Assembly: GCA_032622095.1 (NCBI GenBank) | Contig: CP136063.1 | Coordinates: forward strand, 9,651,814-9,715,813 | Length of the DNA stretch: 64,000 nucleotides | Reading direction: 5' to 3' | Origin: Siphonodentalium dalli | Taxonomy: Eukaryota > Mollusca > Scaphopoda > Gadilida > Siphonodentaliidae | Program-made: the position numbers and the translations under genes | Notes under the pieces: generated by a model | What the model was told of the DNA's origin: nothing | Databases searched by the model: none | What the model saw: only the letters and a program-made list of their open reading frames with translations | Shown: one piece after another, positions 58,081-64,000 of the stretch | How the letters are laid out: every line of letters begins with the position of its first letter | Numbering within the stretch: position 1 is the first letter of the stretch

Positions 58081-58579
58081 TATGTAGATTGGTAAAAATC
58101 CACCTTGAAATTGCCAACTGTACACTACTGATCACCCCCCTCCTCCAGCTCAACAAGTCCCCCCCCGACCGGGATCCAGACTCCCAAGTCTTAGGTTGGA
58201 ATTTCACAACCGACACCTCAAACTTTCTCAATTGTTGGAAATTTCCAATCTCACAAGCGCCTTTTTCTAAAACCATTTAAACATGTTTGAAGCCCAATTA
58301 TCCATGGACCCAAAACACAATACATGTATGCCAGACCAATCAGTCAGGTGGTTCCAAGGTAGATGTTTTAATGAATTTGGTATTTCGATGATTTTATTAG
58401 ACACAAAAGTGTTAACTCCCCATAGCCTGCCATTTCTTGACAGGTTGACCTCATTTTAACAAATCTGAATCTCAGTCACTAAAGGATCCTCCTGATTCCT
58501 CCATACTATATGTAAGCTAAATAGTCCAAACTCTCTTGAGAAGACATTTTAAGAATTACTATAGAGACATATAGTTATG

Positions 58580-59005
58580 TCCCTGGTCCCACCCTATTTA
58601 ACCTGGTGACCCCATCTGAATAAATTTGAATCCCAGACACCAAAGAACCCTTCATACATATCATAAATATCAGTCAAATAGACCTGATGATCCTTGTGAA
58701 GGAAGCATATTAAGAGGGAAACTGTCCTTCGTTTGGCCCCTATTTAACCTGGTGACCCCATCTGAATAAATTTGAATCCCAGACACCAAAGAACCCTTCA
58801 TACATATCATAAATATCAGTCAAATAGACCTGATGATCCTTGTGAAGGAAGCATATTAAGAGGGAAACTGTCCTTCGTTTGGCCCCTATTTAACCTGGTG
58901 ACCCCATCTGAATAAATTTGAATCCCAGACACCAAAGAACCCTTCATACATATCATAAATATCAGTAAAATAGACCTGATGGTCCTTGTGAAGGAAGCAT
59001 ATTAA
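58580..59005. repeat. 146-bp tandem repeat, three copies plus remnant
   Basis: Units contain 'cctatttaacctggtgaccc' and 'gaaggaagcatattaagagg'. The word TTAA recurs at 58710, 58856 and 59002, exactly 146 bp apart. The third copy is split by the MITE at 59006-59287 and resumes at 59288-59340 with diverged sequence. Copies two and three are almost identical. Confidence 0.9.
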
Positions 59006-59287
59006 CCCTTTACCCAACAAACCGGCCAAATAAAGCTTCAACAGCCTAAAATATCTTCGGTCTGTCTCAATAGAACCATACAAATATGGATATCATTGGA
59101 ACCGGCTCCTTGACCACATTGTGATAGTTACAGTTATGCCATATGCCAATGCATTCTCTTATATATGCGAGTCGACCATAGGTCGCCTCGCATATATAAG
59201 AGAATGCATTGGCCTAAAAAAAATCTATGGTCAACTCGCATATATAAGAGAATGCATTGGCACAGGGCCATTCTGTTGGGTAAAGGG
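59006..59287. mobile_element. TTAA-targeted MITE, copy 2 (282 bp)
   Basis: Ends CCCTTTACCCAACA at both sides, TTAA at 59002-59005 and 59288-59291. It is in reverse orientation to the 39.0 kb copy, with one complete hairpin (gccaatgcattctcttatat) and half of a second. The neighbouring 146-bp units at 58710 and 58856 carry the undisturbed target 'catattaagaggg', so the duplication of TTAA is directly demonstrated. Confidence 0.9.
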
Positions 59288-59370
59288 TTAAGAGGGAAAC
59301 TGTCCTTCGTTTGGCCCCTATTTGACCACGTGACCCCATTAAAAACAATCTGAATTGCAGTCAAGGAACT

Positions 59371-60002
59371 GCCCCCAACTGCTACGGAAGACCTAGAATA
59401 AAATTGAATTTCCCCAGTTGAAGTTGGTGATGTTCACCCATTGGGCCCCTCAATTATGAATTTATCTTCTGCAAATTAGGGGGTATAGAAACTTCCTAGA
59501 AGGGAAATTTAACTAACAACAATGTAAATTTGATACTATAGATACTTCCCAGAAGATGAGGCCTAAGCAGAATGAGGTCTCCAAATGGTGAATTTGGTGA
59601 TACTAGCCCGCTGTGTGGGATAGCATCACTAAAAGCATGTCTGTTCCTACATTGTGCATGCCTGGCCTCAAGCAACACACTGTATTATACAATCAAGCCT
59701 TCAGGTCCCCAGAGGGTGAATTTAGTAACGCTATCCTGCACAGCGGGCTAGTATCACTAAATTCACCCTCTGGGGACCTCATTCTGATAAGGCCCTCAAC
59801 TGCTATGGAAGACCTAGAATAAGATTGAAGTTCCCCAGTTGAAATTGGTGATGTTCACCCACTGGGCACCTCAATCATGAATTTTATCTTCTGCAAATTA
59901 AGGGATACAGAAACTTCCTAGAAGGGAAATTTAACTAACAACAATGTAAATTTGATACTATAGATACTTCCCAGAAGATGAGGCCTAAGCAGAATGAGAT
60001 CT
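59371..60002. repeat. Direct repeat of about 210 bp around a hairpin
   Basis: 59371-59582 ('aactgctacggaagacctag' to 'gcctaagcagaatgagg') recurs at 59793-60002, 422 bp later, and its last 40 bp a third time to about 60047. Between the copies, AGGTCCCCAGAGGGTGAATT and its complement form a hairpin at 59703-59779. Confidence 0.8.
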
Positions 60003-60047
60003 TGAGACTCTAGATACTTCCCAGAAGATGAGGCCTAAGCAGAATAA

Positions 60048-60310
60048 GGTTCTCAGAGGGTGTACCGTTTTGATCTGTTGTGGAATCTGAGTCCGCCATT
60101 TTGAATGTAGGCTTGATTCCAGAAATAACAAATCATTTCGGGTTGGTTTGATAAGCTTCTAATTTCACCGAAAGTTCAGAATTTAGATGTATGATTATTT
60201 ACGTCGTGATCTATACTGCATTTGCCATATCTGTTAGACGAATCTTTGTCCTCAAAACCACTCAAATTTACCCATTTGCTAGAAGAAACTGCGAGCGAAA
60301 AAATTACGTC
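60048..60310. other. Unassigned, one CCGCCATTTTG box
   Basis: CCGCCATTTTGAATG at about 60093 and CCGCCATCTTGC at about 60321 are reverse-oriented AAGATGGCGG-like boxes. Nothing else seen. Confidence 0.35.
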
Positions 60311-60339
60311 TAACCTCTATCCGCCATCTTGCATTTATG

Positions 60340-60660
60340 TAGTGGTTGTATGGTCCATGATGAGGTGAATAGGTATACAATGAGTGACTGTATGATCGTG
60401 AATGTGGTGAATATGTATACATACAGTGACTATATGGTAATGTGTCAGGTGTAGGAGTATACCTGGTGTTCATGTATTGTGACTCGTGGCTGTATCATCA
60501 TTTGTGGTATGTACGGGTATAACCAAGTATGGCTGTATGGTCAGGTGTACGTGTATAAAGTGGTTGACTATATTGTCATTTGTGTGGTGTTTATGTACAT
60601 ATGGAGTGACTGATGTAATGGGTGGGTTGTACATGTGTACCTTGTGTGGCTATCGCACAA
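60340..60660. repeat. Degenerate 37-bp minisatellite
   Basis: Units of the form 'gtgactgtatggtcatgtg', 'aggtgtatatgtatacct' repeat about eight times with many changes. The same family as 43.03-43.22 kb. An inverted 'ggtgtttatgtacat' lies at about 60586 and 60800. Confidence 0.6.
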
Positions 60661-61883
60661 TAACTCAAGGATATGTTGATCAATAGAGAGGTAATGTCAG
60701 AGAGTTCTCCATCTTGATGGTGTTTATGTACATGGGGGAAACGTTAAACGTGGAAAACGATAGCCACCCGTTATCACATAGTTATTCCATATATACATAA
60801 ACACCACAGACATAACAATATAGTGACCCACTGTATATACGTACACCTGACCCATGACCACGGATGACCATACAGCCATTTAGTTGTCAGTTAATTAACT
60901 AACACGTATAATAACCAAGTGAGTCACAATTTGCTACCTTTTCGGATAACGCAGAGAATAATGTTATATATATAATGTTATAATGATATATGTAAAAAGA
61001 TAACTTATTGCCAATTTGGTTGCCATTTTGGAAGCCATCTTGAGCAATTTGGTCTATAAACACCGAAGTGTGACACATTTAAGATAGACCAATACAATAA
61101 ACACCTTTCAATCCAAAGATAGTTACATTTTACTTGACAAAATGGTCCAAACCTGAAAAGTTAATTTTTGCCGATATTTATGTCAAGCTTTTGAGAGAAA
61201 ATTTCAATACTTTTGATGATGTCAGCGGTGACAATAGTAAAAATTGACCATGGTGCAGCAGTCATGTTAGTTTTCAATGTATAGAGTGCATAATAGCCAA
61301 TTTATACATCAACCACAACTTTTAGCGATTGCAGGACACCCTAGGGCAATATTTACCATTTTCCATATTTGGCGGACAATTTGGCAGCCATTTTGAGCCA
61401 AAGTAAGAATTTTGGTTCCAGTGAGTTGGAATATTCATAGGTAATGGTATGCCTCACTTAATTGCAACCTTCTGTTCATTTCTTGTTGAAATATGACTAG
61501 AATCCCAGTTGTGATTTTTTGTGAAATTTTATACCGCGTTCTGTAAAATCGAATTTTTGAGGGATCACAAGCGGTAGGACCCCAATAATTGCATATTTAA
61601 TTGCTCCAATGATCAGTTAATATATCAAACACAAAATAAAGTCATATCACTCAACCAGTTCCAAACAGCATGAACTGATCTAGAAGATATTTGTGAAAAA
61701 ATGTCATATTTTCAACTTCCGGCGGCCATTTTGGTGGCCATCTTGGATGGTGAGTTTCAATTTTGGCCCAAAATGGTGCCATGTCTTAAATATATACATT
61801 TGTATGCATTGTACTAGATTAGTTATGTGAGGTGGGGAGGGGGATTGTTTTGATTAGGTATACACATAGATATATGGTTATTA
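60661..61883. repeat. Diverged region with GCCATCTTG/GCCATTTTG boxes
   Basis: Paired boxes such as 'tggttgccattttggaagcc', 'ggcagccattttgagcc' and 'ggcggccattttggtggcca' occur at about 61019, 61389 and 61722. They resemble the boxes of the foldback arms at 2.5-3.5 kb, read in reverse, but the intervening sequence is not alignable by eye. Confidence 0.45.
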
Positions 61884-62150
61884 TACCCCCCGATATTAGT
61901 CGGCGGGTATATGGTTGACGTCTCGAGCCGTCCGTGCGTCCGTCCGTACAAACATTTTGCATTATAACTCAAGAGTCGGTTGTCATATTTTGATGCCCTA
62001 TATGGCATGGTGACGGACCAGAAATGGGGAACGAATATGCATAATATCACAGGTTGTGACCATCAATGCCTACCAGAGTTTTGGGCCCTGTTCGACTTTA
62101 TGAAATTCAGTCCGTACAAAGTTTTTGCAATATAAGTTAAGTGTCGGTTG
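61884..62150 (-). repeat. Reverse copy of the GGAC-tailed repeat end
   Basis: CCCCCCGATATTAGTCGGCGGG hairpin, then 'tatatggttgacgtc', CCGTCCGTGCGTCCGTCCGT and 'acaaacattttgcattataa' mirror the end of the repeat at 5.2-6.17 kb. Confidence 0.6.
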
Positions 62151-62950
62151 TCGAGTATTGATCTGGTTTGGTATGGTAATAGACCAGAATGATAAAGTTT
62201 TTTTTATTTTATTACTTTTATTCAGGTAATATATTAATTTTGTTACTAAATATTTCTTCGGTTGATCATAAGTTTCCTGAACGCTATTACGGTGGTCCTC
62301 TGTGAAGTGGGCCGGGATCCTGTGAAATGCAGAATGTTGCTAAATCTGAGGCTAAAGAGTCACTATAGCTGCCTATATAGCCCTATACAAATAAGCATCG
62401 TACTAACATGCTTACAAACATTACATGGTCAGTACTTGTAACTTGTTTGAAAAAAAAAACCATTTTGGAAATAATTTACAAGCACATTTTTTCGGCCTCT
62501 GGAACACCCACCCACCCCGACCCTATATTTTTTGCAGACCCCCCCCCGCTTTAATTGCTATGTTTTGTCTAAATCAGAGTAAAACAAAACGCAGGTTGCT
62601 TGCCTGATTTATTTGGACAAAAAATGTCCTAATCTTGCTAATGTAGCTAATGGTAGTCGCAATGAAGCTTAGGGGTGTTTATTTGCTGGGAATTTGCGAA
62701 TCAGTTCGCGGATTATTTCAGCTGGAGTCTGTATATCAACATCAACGACCTGCGATCCTGTAATATTCAGATTAATGCGCATTGGATCCGACTTTGGTCG
62801 TATTACTGTTTACCACGACCACTTGGAAGTAATAAATACATTATACGGAGCCATTAAAGCTCAACTGATTACAATGGGTACCAATGGGGGTTTTTTTTAT
62901 TTCCCAGATTATTGTCGGATAAGCATTAAAGATGCATAATCCGATTAAGC
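62151..62950. other. Mostly unassigned; one CCCACCC-rich fragment
   Basis: 62440-62550 has 'ggaacacccacccaccccga' and a poly-C run that resemble the repeat ends at 27.45 and 30.05 kb. The rest shows no feature. Confidence 0.35.
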
Positions 62951-62954
62951 GCCC

Positions 62955-63678
62955 CTTAAAGGTACTCAATCCGACCAGAGGGTCCCCATATCATCAAGAT
63001 ACAACAACAACAACAACAACATTTCTTCAAAATACGAAATATGGCCGTATTGCCACTTGATTTTAGAGTTTTCCATCTTCATCCGCAATTTTGACCGACA
63101 TTCGTTTGACGGCGTGTTTCTGGGCCACAAACAATTGAAATAACAAACTTCAAAAATCGATATCTGATCACCCTGAGCTTTGATGGGTATGTTCCTCGAA
63201 TCGAATCAAATATATTTTTACCCCCGAAGCCAAACAAATAGTAATTTAGTGGTGTTTAATCGGATTTAGTACCTTTAATTACTATTTATCTGGATTCTGG
63301 GGTAAAATATTTTATTCTAGTCGAGGAAACCACCTATCAAAGCTCAGAGTTATTAGATATTGATTTTTGAAATCTGTAAGTTTCACAATGAATCATTAGT
63401 GGCCCAGTAAACAGTCAACGAGCCGACGTCTCGGACCAAATTGCGATGAAGATGGATAACTCTAAAAGCAAGAGGCTTTCTGTTGCCAAATTTCGACGAA
63501 CAACATATGTTGACAAATAACACGTTTCAGGCAATTTTATACGATAGTCGACTGTGGTTGGCATTATTTTTGGGCAATTATTCGATTCTGATAACTGAAG
63601 CAGCATTTCTAAAAATGTTGTTCTTGTTGGAATCTGATTATATGGGGACCATCGAATTGCATTGAATACCTTTAATTG
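62955..63678. repeat. Long imperfect inverted repeat
   Basis: 'ttaaaggtactcaat' near 62957, 'gggtccccatatcatca', 'tagagttttccatcttcatc' and 'gagctttgatgggt' on the left pair with 'tatggggacca', 'gatgaagatggataactcta' and 'acctatcaaagctc' on the right, centred at about 63268. The right arm is about 100 bp longer. An (ACA)n run at 63002 marks the left arm. Probably an aged palindromic MITE. Confidence 0.65.
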
Positions 63679-63717
63679 TCGGAAATTATTCAATGGGCGA
63701 TAAATGTCATCCGCTTA

Positions 63718-63973
63718 GTGAACGTTCAGACGACCACGATTCAATCGTAAGTGCATGGAAAGATTTTCGTCCTTGGAAGTAACCGATAATTGGACTGCTC
63801 ATGTCAAGATCGCAAATTATATCAAGTACTGTTTGTTTTTAGATGCGAAATCGTGGCATATCCTTGGCTACCTCCATTTGCGACGACATCGCGATCGTGT
63901 GAACACACTATCCACAATTTGTCGGGCCCAACTCCTCCACTTACGATTGTATCGTGATTGTCTGAACGTTTAC
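63718..63973. mobile_element. MITE-like element with 36-bp inverted ends
   Basis: GTGAACGTTCAGACGACCAC through CGTAAGTG at the left is inverted at the right (CACTTACGATTG to GTCTGAACGTTTAC) with a few mismatches. The flanks do not give a clear target duplication. Confidence 0.55.
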
Positions 63974-64000
63974 GTACTCGCAAATTATCCGAAGCACTCC

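Noticed and set aside
63415-63693. 92-codon minus-strand frame near the right end of the window
   Set aside because: It lies within the right arm of an inverted repeat and is not preserved in the left arm.

Overview
The window is animal nuclear DNA packed with repeats, most likely from a bivalve mollusc. Three things point that way: long tandem arrays of 155-165 bp monomers held inside elements with the architecture of bivalve 'pearl'/non-autonomous Helentron elements; AT-rich dispersed repeats carrying 'gggccataactct' and ending in GGAC runs; and spliced genes with long introns. The species cannot be named from the sequence alone. No rRNA, tRNA, CRISPR array or prokaryotic operon was seen.

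Layout. 0.5-2.3 kb: an intact 581-codon Crypton-type tyrosine recombinase gene. 2.36-8.32 kb: a 5.95 kb foldback element with about 2 kb inverted arms and a perfect 5-bp target duplication, inserted just behind the AATAAA of that gene. 8.4-9.8 kb: a hairpin, a hAT-type element and one complete collagen exon (minus strand). 10.2-10.7 kb: a 20-bp minisatellite. 10.8-27.4 kb: about 100 monomers of the pearl/Helentron repeat, organised as three head-to-tail elements; the third is about 13 kb, contains a 4.5 kb higher-order duplication, is interrupted by a 4.08 kb insertion (27.4-31.46 kb) and ends at 32.2 kb. 32.5-38.4 kb: a minisatellite, degenerate repeats and a reverse-orientation pearl element. 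38.4-41.3 kb: a TIR element with a GC-rich core and a nested TTAA MITE. 41.4-41.56 kb: the first coding exon of an unidentified minus-strand gene. 42.9-46.5 kb: minisatellites, a small MITE and another pearl element. 48.3-49.5 kb: a hAT element with a perfect 8-bp TSD. 49.9-51.1 kb: a long palindrome built on a tandem repeat. 51.6-54.8 kb: a decayed LINE whose 3' UTR holds a 0.87 kb ATC/GTC microsatellite. 55-64 kb: several MITEs, a 146-bp tandem repeat carrying a second copy of the TTAA MITE, inverted repeats and diverged repeat fragments.

Host coding content is small: one recombinase gene, one collagen exon, one good first exon and a few speculative exons. The main content is mobile DNA, and many elements preserve exact target duplications or empty sites, so insertion order can be read directly. 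A recurring AAGATGGC(GGC) box, which resembles the YY1/Pho consensus, occurs in otherwise different repeat families and more than 100 times in the large array. Almost all short open frames in the arrays are translations of repeats and are not annotated as genes.
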